Of a DNA stretch of 32,095 bases, positions 8,322-16,578 are shown one piece after another (within the stretch, counting starts at the first letter, position 1; each line of letters opens with the position of its first letter). The translations under genes were made by a program, and so were the position numbers. Source of the DNA: Verrucomicrobiota bacterium (GTDB lineage: Bacteria > Verrucomicrobiota > Verrucomicrobiia > Chthoniobacterales > JAFAMB01); the NCBI GenBank assembly GCA_019239825.1, contig JAFAZK010000252.1, positions 1 through 32,095 on the forward strand. The letters run 5' to 3'. The notes beneath the pieces were generated by a model. That model was not told the DNA's origin, made no database searches, and saw only the letters and a program-made list of their open reading frames with translations.

Positions 8322-9332
8322 TTAGCGGAAACCCTGCTGGATCAGCGGGGCGATCTTATCGACGTTCGCGGGAGTTACCAACCCAACTCCCGTGTCCTGG
8401 TGCAAACCGGGGATAAGATATTTCTTCGTTAACCAGATTTGCATCACGGGATCCCAGCCTTGGAGGTAAAGGACCTGATCGAAGCTGGCCACGATGTACC
8501 CGGCCTTGATGCCGGCGATGACGTCCGGTCCGAGGTCAATACCCCCTACCACCACATCACCCGGTTTCTTGCCAGCATCTTTGAGGATCTTCGGCAAGAT
8601 AGCGGTGAGTTGTCCGTGCTGGGTCCCAATTGCTTTAAGGTCCGGATGAGCTGCAAGATAGGCTGTCATCACCGGGATCCCTTTAGTCGCGTCGCTGTCG
8701 ATATCCTGGGTGACATCGAGTTTGTCTACGTTACCCTTGCCGAGAGTCTTCTCCAGAGCGTCAAACACACCCTGAGAACTACGACTGCGGCCTTCTTGGT
8801 GGAAGATGTCCCAAACGACTGCCTTATCACCCGCTTTAAGCTTTCCGCTCTCGACCATCGCTTGTCCGGTTAAATAACCGCCCGCATACAGGTCGGCGCC
8901 GGCATATCCAAACCCTTTTTCCTTATATTTCTTTTCCAGATTAGGCAGCGGATTGTTGCCGCTGGTGACAATGATTCCCTGTGCCTCGGCCTGGTCGACC
9001 AATGGCCCCATGGCATCCTCGCCGGGATGGCCCATGATCTCGATGCCGTCAGGCTTAGCAGCAATCGCCTCCTTGAACTGGTCGATCATCTTCTTTGTAT
9101 CCCAGCTAGCGTACTGCTCATGCAGTTCGATCCCGAGGGCTTTGGCCGCCGCCTCTGCTCCTGTGGTGCGCGCTAAAACCGAGGCTATACCCGGATCGCC
9201 GCCCATTTGCATATAGATGACAATCTTGCCGTCGGCGCCGGCTGACTTCACCGGAGCCATAACTAAAGCGAGAGCGGAGACAAATCCGCACGCCGTAGCA
9301 TAATAGAAACGCCTTATTTTGGGGCTCATCAT
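8322..9332 (-). CDS. sugar ABC transporter substrate-binding protein (Peripla_BP_4 / RbsB type)
   Basis: The product (336 aa) is a periplasmic binding protein for import of a monosaccharide or polyol. A signal peptide runs from MMSPKIRRFYYATACGFVS to about SAGA (residues 30-33); the start could equally be the second ATG. The mature protein shows the type-I fold pattern: the first strand KIVIYMQMGGDPG, then TGAEAAAKALG, and near the end the hinge-side segments GGIDLGPDVIAGIKAGYIVASFDQ. It is the third gene of an ATPase-permease-binding-protein set, but a 250-base repeat region separates it from the permease gene. Its level may therefore be set separately, as is common for binding proteins. Which sugar it binds is unknown. 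Confidence 0.9.
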   Translation of the reverse strand: MMSPKIRRFYYATACGFVSALALVMAPVKSAGADGKIVIYMQMGGDPGIASVLARTTGAEAAAKALGIELHEQYASWDTKKMIDQFKEAIAAKPDGIEIMGHPGEDAMGPLVDQAEAQGIIVTSGNNPLPNLEKKYKEKGFGYAGADLYAGGYLTGQAMVESGKLKAGDKAVVWDIFHQEGRSRSSQGVFDALEKTLGKGNVDKLDVTQDIDSDATKGIPVMTAYLAAHPDLKAIGTQHGQLTAILPKILKDAGKKPGDVVVGGIDLGPDVIAGIKAGYIVASFDQVLYLQGWDPVMQIWLTKKYLIPGLHQDTGVGLVTPANVDKIAPLIQQGFR

Positions 9333-9423
9333 AAATCAATGAATTCGTGGATTCAGCGAGATTCGCTGAGGGGGTTAGCCCCTGATTAAATGAAGGTTCA
9401 GGCCTTTGGTAAAGACTAAATGG

Positions 9424-9637
9424 GAAGGAGTTCTGAAGTTCGAGGAGTTCAGAACGATGCTAGAAGCGCTCGTAGACCGTGAACGTTAACGGAAAAACGG
9501 TAGGGACGAGCTCCTGCTCGTCCGTGTAATGCGGGGTGAAAGGGAATCAGGATTCCTAAAGGAGGACGAGCAGGAGCTCGTCCCTACCGAACCTGATCCT
9601 TCCGAACCCCTGCACTCCGGAACTCCTCAATTCTTTT
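9424..9637. repeat. intergenic palindrome with perfect 26-bp inverted repeats
   Basis: The sequences at 9498-9523 and 9564-9589 are perfect inverted copies of 26 bases (beginning CGGTAGGGACGAGCTCC on the + strand), separated by 40 bases. Each arm is itself nearly palindromic (GACGAGCTCCTGCTCGTC). Looser inverted words flank it: GAGGAGTTC at 9442-9450 and GAACTCCTC at 9620-9628. The permease stop codon (9584-9586, minus) lies inside the right arm, and its last dozen codons are also repeat-derived. It sits between permease and binding-protein genes and could act as an mRNA processing or stability element within the operon. Confidence 0.75.
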
Positions 9638-10642
9638 ATTGTGCCGGAACCGGCTGAGCAGTGAGGCAAAATCCCCTTTCCCCGTTGCGGCGTTCAGGAC
9701 GACAACCGCTGCCATCACGCCACCTTCGACAACCTGGACCCAGTACCCGCTAATCGTAGTGGCAACGACGCCAGCTTCCAGTGAACCGATAACATACGAC
9801 CCGAAAAAGGTTCCGAAGATAGAGCCAGCACCTCCAGCAATCGAGGTTCCGCCCACAAACACAGAGGCCATCGCAGGTAGAAGATAGTTACCTTGATTCG
9901 GATAGAACACGCCAATGTTCAGGGTCAGGATAATTCCAGAAAACGCCGCGATCATACCGTGCAAGGTGAACAGACGGATGCGGGTAGCTTCGACATTCAC
10001 ACCCATAACCCGGGCTACGTTGGCGTTGTCGCCGATAAACATGACACTTTCCCCGAACTTGTGCCGATTGAGGATGAACCAAAGCAACACGGCCAGCGCC
10101 AGTGACCAGACTGCCTGGATCGGAATCCCCAAAAACGGGCGGCCTACGAGAAGCTCGTGAACAAAATTCTCGTCGCTTCCTCGGAGCGTCTGCTGCAGAC
10201 CGCCGGCGAGCAGAATCGAAATGCCATACCAGAAGAAATTGGCCGCCAGGGTTGCCATGATTGACGGAACGCCGATCCGCGCGACCATGAGCCCGTTCAG
10301 ATAGCCAACCAGCGCCCCAGCGGCCAGAGCCAGCACAATGCCGATCACGGCGCAGTAGGCTGGATCAAAGGTTTTCCACCCCCAAGCAAGCGCGAAGCCG
10401 GACAAAGAAACGACGGCAGGGAAACTCAGATCGATCTCGCCCGCTGTGATCACCAGCGTCAACCCTAGCGCCGCAATCAGCGTGGGCGGGACGGTTTCCA
10501 GGAACGAAAAATAGATCATTGGCCGCGTGAACACCGCGGGAGCGACCATGATTAAAACGACGTACAGAACCAGCAAGACCGTCGCGATGGCAAAACCTTC
10601 CAGCCGGCCCAGAAACCGATAAGCAGCCTTCAAGAAGTTCAT
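9584..10642 (-). CDS. sugar ABC transporter permease (BPD_transp_2 / RbsC type)
   Basis: The product (352 aa) is an integral membrane permease of the ribose/xylose/fructose import type. It shows about eight to ten hydrophobic segments and the family-typical segments PPTLIAALGLTLVITAGEIDLS (about residues 50-71; GEIDLS is the hallmark) and ASVFVGGTSIAGGAGSIFGT (about residues 260-279). Its ATG overlaps the ATPase stop (ATGA, 10639-10642), so the two are translationally coupled. The final residues (SAGVRKDQVR) and the stop codon come from an intergenic palindromic repeat. The original C-terminus was therefore probably altered by the repeat. Confidence 0.9.
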   Translation of the reverse strand: MNFLKAAYRFLGRLEGFAIATVLLVLYVVLIMVAPAVFTRPMIYFSFLETVPPTLIAALGLTLVITAGEIDLSFPAVVSLSGFALAWGWKTFDPAYCAVIGIVLALAAGALVGYLNGLMVARIGVPSIMATLAANFFWYGISILLAGGLQQTLRGSDENFVHELLVGRPFLGIPIQAVWSLALAVLLWFILNRHKFGESVMFIGDNANVARVMGVNVEATRIRLFTLHGMIAAFSGIILTLNIGVFYPNQGNYLLPAMASVFVGGTSIAGGAGSIFGTFFGSYVIGSLEAGVVATTISGYWVQVVEGGVMAAVVVLNAATGKGDFASLLSRFRHNKRIEEFRSAGVRKDQVR

Positions 10643-11436
10643 TCCCGTGCCTTGTCTTTGCGACCGTGCGCGTACTCGAGCAGAAAATCATCCAGCTCTT
10701 TCAAGGTGATGTCTTTCTTCGAAATGCTGGCACCGATCTCACCTCGATCCAGGACAACGAAACGGTCACAGACTTCATACACATCCGGAAGGCTGTGAGA
10801 GATGTAAATACTCGCCTTGCCTGCCTCTTTGATTTTGTGGACGAAGTTGATCACCTTCGCCACTTCCTTGAGCGACAAAGCAACGGTCGGTTCATCCAGG
10901 ACGATGAGGTCCGCCTCGAAATACATGGCTCGCCCGATCGCGATGCCTTGACGTTCTCCACCGGAAAGCTGGCTCACAGTTGAGTCCACTGTGATGCCCT
11001 TCCCCCGGAAGCCGATCGTGTTGAGCATGATGTCGTTAGCGATGGCTTTCTGTTTCTTAACATCAATGAAACCAAAACGGTTGACGATCTGGCGCCCAAT
11101 GAAGAAGTTCCGCCATAGAACCTGCTTTTCGCCGAGCGACTTGTCTTGGTAGACTGTCTCGATGCCGTGCCGGTGAGCGCTTTGAACGTTGTAACGTCGA
11201 AAATCGACTTTCCGGCCGGCGATGTACAGTTCACCGCTAGTCGGGGGAAAGACCCCAGTCAGGATTTTTACAATGGTCGATTTACCGGCACCGTTATCTC
11301 CAATCAACCCGACGATTTCGTTGCGACAGACGTCCAAGTTGATGCTGGTCAAAGCGCGGACCAGACCAAAATACTTATCAATGTTGACCATCCGCAGCGC
11401 GTATTGGTCGGGAGAATCTTGAAGCGGATTACTCAT
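10639..11436 (-). CDS. sugar ABC transporter ATP-binding protein, single-domain (FrcA-like)
   Basis: The product (265 aa) energises the RbsC-type permease. It has one nucleotide-binding domain: Walker A (GDNGAGKST), signature LSGGERQG, Walker B (LIVLDEP) and the switch His in ISHS. RbsA/XylG-type partners usually have two fused domains of about 500 residues, so this belongs to the half-length type known from fructose importers such as FrcA; two copies would be needed per transporter. The ATG at 11436 (MSNPLQDSP) was chosen over an in-frame start at 11559, because the upstream part is translated repeat sequence. Order is ATPase, permease, binding protein. Confidence 0.88.
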   Translation of the reverse strand: MSNPLQDSPDQYALRMVNIDKYFGLVRALTSINLDVCRNEIVGLIGDNGAGKSTIVKILTGVFPPTSGELYIAGRKVDFRRYNVQSAHRHGIETVYQDKSLGEKQVLWRNFFIGRQIVNRFGFIDVKKQKAIANDIMLNTIGFRGKGITVDSTVSQLSGGERQGIAIGRAMYFEADLIVLDEPTVALSLKEVAKVINFVHKIKEAGKASIYISHSLPDVYEVCDRFVVLDRGEIGASISKKDITLKELDDFLLEYAHGRKDKARE

Positions 11437-11509
11437 CGGAAAAGGGGGAACCACCAGTCTTCTATCGGCTGGCGAAAAACACGATAATTGACTAAGGACG
11501 CAATCGAAA

Positions 11510-11875
11510 GTCGAACAGAAAATCTCACGCAAAGACGCAAAGGCGCAAAGAGAAGGCAAACAATCCTAATAGCCGCAGAGTCGCAAAATATCTCTGAAAA
11601 GGGATCGACCGCGGTTTGACACAGATTTTACGCCAACTGGGTTCTGGTTATGAGGCTCCGCTAACGGCGTCTTAGGCCATGGGTAGTGGTCGAGTCTAAG
11701 AGCTACTCTCTGATCTGCGGATCATTCTGATCCGTGTACGTCTGCTTTCATTCCGCCTGGAGTGCTCCAGGGTGAGGTATTTTGGGGGCTTTTGGTCCTT
11801 TGCGTTCTTTTGCGGCTATTAGGATTCGTCTGCTCTTTGCGCCTTTGCGTCTTTGCGTGAGATTTTTTGTTCGAC
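11510..11875. repeat. 366-bp element with 43-nt inverted repeats (CGCAAAGA words)
   Basis: The arms at 11510-11552 and 11833-11875 are inverted copies of 43 bases with one mismatch. They contain tandem words CGCAAAGA, CGCAAAGG, CGCAAAG, framed by ATCTCA. A second concentric pair, 16 bases and perfect, lies inside at 11562-11577 and 11811-11826 (AATCCTAATAGCCGCA and its complement). The interior (about 230 bases) has no gene; it contains a GATCTGCGGATCATTCTGATC phrase around 11712. The element lies between the ATPase start and the nitH stop and is close in length to the element at 3875-4232. Related CGCAAAGACGCAA words occur at 24295-24305. Confidence 0.75.
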
Positions 11876-11888
11876 TGTTTGGGAGCTT

Positions 11889-13208
11889 TTACGATCCCAA
11901 AGCTAACTCGTTCAATACTCGAGCGGGCTCCGGTGGCGGAGTTCCACGGCGCGCTTCCATATAGTCCGCGAGAAAGGTCGCATCGCGGGCAACACCAGAA
12001 AAACGGCCTGAACCCCAGGTGTATTGCCACGGCAGACCCAAAAAATAGAGGCCGGGCACGGTGGTTACGCCGCGTTGATGCGAGGGATAACCTTTACCAT
12101 CGAAGATGGGAACTTCGATCCAGCTGTAATCGGTCCGATAACCAATTGACCAGATCACAGTCTGTATACCTGCCGCGAGGCAATCCAGCTCAAGGACTTG
12201 CGTAGAGGGTTCCCAAACCGGGCGATACCGTTCCTCAGTTGATACCGTTATCCCCGCCGACTCAATAAACTTATCGATCGTGTTCTTAATACTCTCGGCG
12301 ACAGCGTCCGCTTGATCGAGGTTCTGTTTTAAATCATCCGCAAATTTTAACAGCGTCCCATTAATATCCTTCAACCGGCCATAAAGTTTCATCCCTTCTG
12401 TGGCCAGTTTCCGCAAATCGATATCCCGGCCACCATCGCGCCCCGTTACATAATGATTCGCCTTGGCCCGAACCCGTTCTTTCAGCGGATGCTCATGGAT
12501 AGGCTTGTCGTAGTAACCCATCTCATGGAGCCAAGCGACTACGTCTTTACCTCGATACCGTCGCGCTGTCCGGGGCGCTCCACCCACGCATAGATGGACT
12601 CGACGTCCGGCCAGATGAAGATCATCCGCGATTTGACAACCCGATTGGCCTGACCCTACAACTAACACTTCGCCCGGACCAATTAACTCTGGATTTTTAT
12701 AATCGCTGGAAAGCATCTGGTTGACCGTGACCGGAAGTCGCTCCGCCATTCGCGGCACGGAAGGTACCTGATATCCTCCGGTGGCAACCACAACTTGATC
12801 CGCCAGATAATCGCCCAGACTCGTGCTAACCACAAACCGACCTGCCTCGTTTTGCGCCAAACGAGAAACATGCACTCCTTCCCGAAGCGGTGGCTGAAAG
12901 GATTGTGCGTAAGCCTCGATATAGGCTACGATCTCGTCCTTCTTCATAAACCCGTTCGGGTCGTTGCCGGCGTAAGGGAAACCAGGCAACTGGCATTGCC
13001 AATTCGGTGTAACCAGACAAAACGAGTCCCAACGTTTACTCCGCCATGACTCCCCCAACCGTTCCTTTTCAAAGATCAGATGATCGATCCCCCGCTCTTT
13101 CAGGCAGTGGCTTAGGGACAGCCCGGCCTGCCCGCCTCCGATAATGATTACCGGATAATGGTCAACGACTTGACCCTCTTCGGATCCGTTTTGTTGATTT
13201 GTGCTCAT
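11889..13208 (-). CDS. nitH: MSMEG_0569 family flavin-dependent oxidoreductase (NitH)
   Basis: The product (439 aa) is an FAD/NAD(P)H flavoprotein of the monooxygenase type. The FAD motif GGGQAG is at residues 24-29, the second dinucleotide motif GSGQSG at 185-190, and an ATG-type linker (VATGGYQVP) at about 141-149. The WDSFCLVTPNWQCQLPGF segment (about 60-77) is characteristic of this family. It is the last gene of the nitB-C-D-G-H series and corresponds to the flavoprotein of Nit1C clusters. A 155-bp palindromic element separates it from nitG (202-bp gap), so it may be less tightly co-expressed. The exact oxidation it performs is not established. Confidence 0.88.
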   Translation of the reverse strand: MSTNQQNGSEEGQVVDHYPVIIIGGGQAGLSLSHCLKERGIDHLIFEKERLGESWRSKRWDSFCLVTPNWQCQLPGFPYAGNDPNGFMKKDEIVAYIEAYAQSFQPPLREGVHVSRLAQNEAGRFVVSTSLGDYLADQVVVATGGYQVPSVPRMAERLPVTVNQMLSSDYKNPELIGPGEVLVVGSGQSGCQIADDLHLAGRRVHLCVGGAPRTARRYRGKDVVAWLHEMGYYDKPIHEHPLKERVRAKANHYVTGRDGGRDIDLRKLATEGMKLYGRLKDINGTLLKFADDLKQNLDQADAVAESIKNTIDKFIESAGITVSTEERYRPVWEPSTQVLELDCLAAGIQTVIWSIGYRTDYSWIEVPIFDGKGYPSHQRGVTTVPGLYFLGLPWQYTWGSGRFSGVARDATFLADYMEARRGTPPPEPARVLNELALGS

Positions 13209-13244
13209 AGTCGTTTGTTCTTGGAATCACGCACAGCCCGGCCC

Positions 13245-13399
13245 TGGCGGGGCGAGGCTCCAAACACTTCAAGGTTCTAAGTTTTAAGTTGTAAGTTTTA
13301 AGGCTGTGTTGCACGCACCCGATTGACCACCGAGACCAAGCATTAAAAGTAGAACTTAGAACCTTGACCCTAGAACTGTTGGGAAACCTCGCCCCACCA
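13245..13399. repeat. composite palindrome: GGGGCGAGG arms around heptamer arrays
   Basis: The outer arms (TGGCGGGGCGAGGCTCC at 13245-13261; AACCTCGCCCCACCA at 13385-13399) enclose two facing heptamer arrays. Left: GTTCTAA (13274), GTTTTAA (13281), GTTGTAA (13288), GTTTTAA (13295). Right: AGAACTT (13351), AGAACCT (13358), TGACCCT (13365), AGAACTG (13372). All are concentric. The outer arm matches the middle arm of the element at 3875-4232, and the heptamers match those at 6206-6342. It sits inside the nit operon between nitG and nitH. Confidence 0.75.
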
Positions 13400-13410
13400 A
13401 ATTGGCGGTT

Positions 13411-13686
13411 TCAAATACTAACAATTCGAATAACAGCGTCCTGCGTATAACCCTGGCTCCAACGCTCGATCTCGCTTAACTGGGCGGCGGCGCTTGAACA
13501 TCCAAACCCGAACTTGGCGCGTACTCGTTCGGACGCTTCCGCTAAAGCTTTGCGGCTACGCTGCACAAATTCGGCCAGTAGCATCTCTTCCCCTTTCTCA
13601 AAATAGCGTCGCACAACGCTCGATGGCGAGTAGCACTCTTTGGTTGCGCCATCAGGTAGTTCAACAGTGAAGATAACCTCGGGCAT
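13411..13686 (-). CDS. nitG: MSMEG_0570 family small protein (NitG)
   Basis: The 91-residue product (MPEVIFTVELPDG start) matches the small conserved protein that accompanies the Nit1C flavoprotein, annotated in databases as MSMEG_0570 family nitrogen starvation response protein. The pattern is an N-terminal beta-strand region with YSPSSVVRRYFEKGEE at about 19-34, a long central helix (FVQRSRKALAEASERV), and a single Cys at about 63. It has no catalytic motif, so a binding or carrier role is possible. The gene lies 75 bases after nitD; that gap holds a GTTTGGC heptamer array. The biochemical role is unknown. Confidence 0.82.
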   Translation of the reverse strand: MPEVIFTVELPDGATKECYSPSSVVRRYFEKGEEMLLAEFVQRSRKALAEASERVRAKFGFGCSSAAAQLSEIERWSQGYTQDAVIRIVSI

Positions 13687-13696
13687 AGTTGTAGAC

Positions 13697-13739
13697 GTTT
13701 GGCGTTCGCGGTTTGGCGTTTTGGGGTTCGGCGTTGGAA
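13697..13739. repeat. heptamer array, GTTTGGC family
   Basis: Words GTTTGGC (13697 and 13711), GTTCGCG (13704), GTTTTGG (13718), GTTCGGC (13726) and GTTGGAA (13733) follow with a period of seven and one extra base before 13726. It fills the gap between nitD and nitG. No facing array was seen, so this one is unpaired. Confidence 0.6.
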
Positions 13740-13761
13740 TGATCGAAAATCGAGATCTGAG

Positions 13762-14904
13762 TTAGGTGGCCTGGGTCCCCTGTTTTTCGAAGGTCGAAAG
13801 CGTCGAACAAGCGGCGCACTTGGTACAGCCAGCTTTGACTCTATCTGAAGTCATTCCTGCTTCCGTTAGCCAATCACCAATCGGTTGTAGCACAGCGCGC
13901 ATGAAATCGGCCGAAGGGGGATGATGATCGGCCAAGGGCGTACCACTAACCGGCACAAACGGGACTACGAATGGGTATACGCCAATCTCGATTAAGACGC
14001 GGGCTGCTTCTAATAAGCTCTCTACGGTATCGCCGAGTCCAGCTAGCAGATAGGTACTAACTTGCCCGCGACCAAATTCTGTGACTGCCGCGGTAAACGC
14101 TTCCAGGTAAAACGAGACGGACACCTCCGCTTTCCCTGGCATAATCCGGCGTCGAACTTCTTCGTCCCAGGCTTCCAGATGCATCCCAAGAGCATCAACA
14201 CCAGCTGCCCGCAGGCGGCGAAACCAGCCGAAATTGGCAGGAGGCTCACATTGTCCTTGAATGGGTAATCCGGTTTCGGCCTTGATGGCGGCTGCTGAAT
14301 CCGCCAGCACCGCAGCCCCGCGATCGTCACTCGCCGGAGTACCCGTGGTCAGGACCACATTGCGCACTCCGTCTAACCGTTGGGCGGCCTCGGCTACTTC
14401 AGCCAACTGTTTTGGCGTTTTTTTGGCGATCGTTCGCCCGGCTTTAAGCGATTCGCCGATGGCGCAAAACTGGCATTTCGTCTCACTGTTGCCGTAGCGA
14501 ATACACGTCTGCAATACGGTAGTCGCCAAGGTATCGCGGGAATGCAGTTGAGCGATTTTCCAATACGGAATTCCCTCCTGGGTACTCAAAGCATAGAACT
14601 TCGGCTGTGGTGGAAACGAAATCTCACAGACGTGTTCTTCGTTCTCCTGCAATAGCGAAATGCCACGGCTGTCCGGAGACATCGCGACATAAGGCGAATG
14701 AGTCGCACCATGCGTGTGCACCGGCACCATAATCGTAGTGCCCAAAACAGTAATCGCCTTATGATCCGTCGGCCCGGCGCCACCGATGCGACTGGCCGCG
14801 CCCACCTTCGGATCAACTAACCGGAGTCCGCGAGTTTGCAGGTCAGACAGGAGCCGCTGTTTCCTGGTGAGCAGCGCTGTCTGAAAATCGATAGTTTCCC
14901 TCAT
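13762..14904 (-). CDS. nitD: MSMEG_0568 family radical SAM protein (NitD)
   Basis: With the ATG at 14904 the product is 380 aa. The Fe-S/SAM cysteines appear as Cys134, Cys144 and Cys147 ([18 protein letters not shown]), a C-X9-C-X2-C spacing that differs from the canonical C-X3-C-X2-C. The TIM-barrel follows, with [15 protein letters not shown] and [20 protein letters not shown], typical of this family. The C-terminus has CTKCAAC (C-X2-C-X2-C), possibly an auxiliary cluster. TTG or other starts upstream (to 14997) would extend further into nitC; at 14904 the overlap is 62 bases, which implies coupling to the nitrilase. The radical reaction in Nit1C is not known to me. Confidence 0.9.
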   Translation of the reverse strand: MRETIDFQTALLTRKQRLLSDLQTRGLRLVDPKVGAASRIGGAGPTDHKAITVLGTTIMVPVHTHGATHSPYVAMSPDSRGISLLQENEEHVCEISFPPQPKFYALSTQEGIPYWKIAQLHSRDTLATTVLQTCIRYGNSETKCQFCAIGESLKAGRTIAKKTPKQLAEVAEAAQRLDGVRNVVLTTGTPASDDRGAAVLADSAAAIKAETGLPIQGQCEPPANFGWFRRLRAAGVDALGMHLEAWDEEVRRRIMPGKAEVSVSFYLEAFTAAVTEFGRGQVSTYLLAGLGDTVESLLEAARVLIEIGVYPFVVPFVPVSGTPLADHHPPSADFMRAVLQPIGDWLTEAGMTSDRVKAGCTKCAACSTLSTFEKQGTQAT

Positions 14905-15889
14905 AACTTGTTCCCGATTCTTTCCCCCTCTCATCCTGTACCCCAAGTCCCACCAAAGGCCGGTCGGCCTTTGGCAAGACTTGAGCCTTTGCTTCACGAT
15001 CGATGGTCAGAGTAAAAATGTCCGGCCGAGAATAGTGTCCAACCGAGTCCAACATTCGTTTCCGTTTCGTGATGAGATCGGGATCAAGCTCGGCAATAGC
15101 CATTCCTTCTCCTTCCGTAATCGGTTCACAAAGTGGAACACCTTCCGGCGATATGATGGCCGTGTAACAACCTCCTCGCAGGACCCGACGCATCTTTTCA
15201 TCCGGGGTAATGGTGGCGATCTGTTCTTCGGTCAGCCAGCCGGTCGCGTTGATCACAAAACACCCGGCTTCAAGGGCGTGATGACGGATGGTAACTTCAA
15301 TTTGATCGGCAAAGATTTGGCCGACCATCGAGCCGGGGAATTGCGCACAGTGCAATTCTTCCCGCTCTTCCATCAAGGCAAAACGAGCGAGCGGGTTATA
15401 GTGTTCCCAGCAGGCCAATGCGCCGACCCGGCCGACTGCGGTTTGGGCAACGCGGAACCCGCTTCCGTCCCCCTGACCCCAGATCATTCTTTCATGATAC
15501 GTAGGCGTAATCTTGCGGCGCTTTACTAAAAGAGAACCGTCTGCATCGAAAATCAGTTGAGTGTTGTAAAGGCTGCCTCCGTCGCGCTCGTTAATGCCTA
15601 CTACCAACACCATATGGTAACGAGCCGCAGCATCTGCCAATCTTTGGGTGATCGGTCCGGGCACCTCGACTGAATTTTCATACAGCCGCAAGTGTTCTTT
15701 TCCCGCACTCACCGGAGGAGAGACAAATGAGAAGTATGGGTAGTAAGGGATAAACGTCTCGGGGAAGACAGCCAGCTCGACACCCAGGCCGGCAGCCCGG
15801 CCAATCGCGTCACACACGCGCTCGATTGTCCCGGCGCCGCCCGAGAGATCGGGCGCAATTTGGACCGCGGCCGCCTTAATTCGTTTCAT
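14843..15889 (-). CDS. nitC: Nit6803 family nitrilase (NitC)
   Basis: The product (348 aa) belongs to the carbon-nitrogen hydrolase superfamily, nitrilase branch 1. The catalytic triad is visible: Glu44 in VFPETF, Lys126 in RRKITPT, and Cys160 in ALACWEH; the second Glu of the family is Glu133 in [12 protein letters not shown]. It should hydrolyse a nitrile to the carboxylate and ammonia; in Pseudomonas the homologue NitC is required for growth on cyanide as nitrogen source. Length and sequence fit the Synechocystis Nit6803 type. Three bases separate it from nitB upstream, and its 3' end overlaps nitD. The native substrate is not certain. Confidence 0.93.
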   Translation of the reverse strand: MKRIKAAAVQIAPDLSGGAGTIERVCDAIGRAAGLGVELAVFPETFIPYYPYFSFVSPPVSAGKEHLRLYENSVEVPGPITQRLADAAARYHMVLVVGINERDGGSLYNTQLIFDADGSLLVKRRKITPTYHERMIWGQGDGSGFRVAQTAVGRVGALACWEHYNPLARFALMEEREELHCAQFPGSMVGQIFADQIEVTIRHHALEAGCFVINATGWLTEEQIATITPDEKMRRVLRGGCYTAIISPEGVPLCEPITEGEGMAIAELDPDLITKRKRMLDSVGHYSRPDIFTLTIDREAKAQVLPKADRPLVGLGVQDERGKESGTSYEGNYRFSDSAAHQETAAPV

Positions 15890-15892
15890 CGA

Positions 15893-16375
15893 TTACACCG
15901 TCCAGGAATCGATGATTACTGCCCCGGCCTTTTTGTGCATCAGGATGATATCGAGGACATCCAATGGGTTGATCGGCCGAATACCCGGGATAAAGGCTTT
16001 CTCGGTTTGCCCGTACAAGGCTTGGGTAGAAAACCGGCAGCCATACACCTTGCCTCCCTCATCCATGAATTTCTCCATGCGTTGATTGACGAAAAGATGG
16101 CCGGGAAACGCTTCATCGCCCAAGGTGGGAAAACCACGTTGGAAGCCCATAGTGACGCCCGGTCCGTACAACAGAATCGAGGTTTCGAAACCTTTACGCA
16201 AAAGGCGAGTCGCAACCAGAGTGTTAACAATCGAGATCGAGCCTTCAAAGGCTACCGTATGGAATGTGACGAGCGCTTTTTCGCCCGGATCCGCTTTAAC
16301 ATCAGGGAAGACTTTTTCCTCATAATCAACCAGGAAGTCGCCCTTCTTGTTCATCTCTTTATCGACGGCTGGCAT
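15893..16375 (-). CDS. nitB: MSMEG_0572/Sll0783 family nitrogen-starvation protein (NitB)
   Basis: The product (160 aa, [20 protein letters not shown] start) matches the family of Synechocystis Sll0783, a nitrogen-starvation-induced protein reported to be needed for polyhydroxybutyrate accumulation. It has a DsrE/thioredoxin-like alternation of strands and helices ([23 protein letters not shown] at about 39-61) with [12 protein letters not shown] at about 68-79. It is the first gene of nitB-C-D-G-H and is divergent from the LacI-type gene, with 203 bases between the starts. No strong Shine-Dalgarno sequence precedes it. The biochemical role is unknown. Confidence 0.92.
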   Translation of the reverse strand: MPAVDKEMNKKGDFLVDYEEKVFPDVKADPGEKALVTFHTVAFEGSISIVNTLVATRLLRKGFETSILLYGPGVTMGFQRGFPTLGDEAFPGHLFVNQRMEKFMDEGGKVYGCRFSTQALYGQTEKAFIPGIRPINPLDVLDIILMHKKAGAVIIDSWTV

Positions 16376-16578
16376 ATAAATCGGTCTATCTTTTTGACTG
16401 GGTGTTAGCGAAGCGGGAGGGATCCTCGCGGGTTAGAGACTGAGGTAAGCAACTGACGAACCCAGCTTCGTTTGCCGAAGCGGATTTATTGCGCATATTG
16501 TTGCACGCTAGCGGCAAGCATCTCCGCGCAAATCATTGCATAACGCCAATAGTAATCGGGAAAGCTCTGCCAGAAATT
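16376..16578. promoter_or_regulatory. divergent nitB-lacI control region with candidate operators
   Basis: The gap between the two start codons should hold both promoters. At 16501-16517 TTGCACGCTAGCGGCAA has a perfect 8-bp palindrome (CGCTAGCG) framed by TTGC and GCAA, near the LacI-family operator form, but off by one base. A second short palindrome, GCTTCG-5-CGAAGC, is at 16465-16481. I could not pick a convincing -35/-10 pair. Autorepression and control of nitB-C-D-G-H by the adjacent regulator is an inference from position. Confidence 0.35.

Noticed and set aside
16489..16578. 30-residue N-terminal extension of the LacI regulator
   Set aside because: The helix-turn-helix of this family begins within about 15 residues of the start; the extension is low in pattern and would consume the candidate operator.
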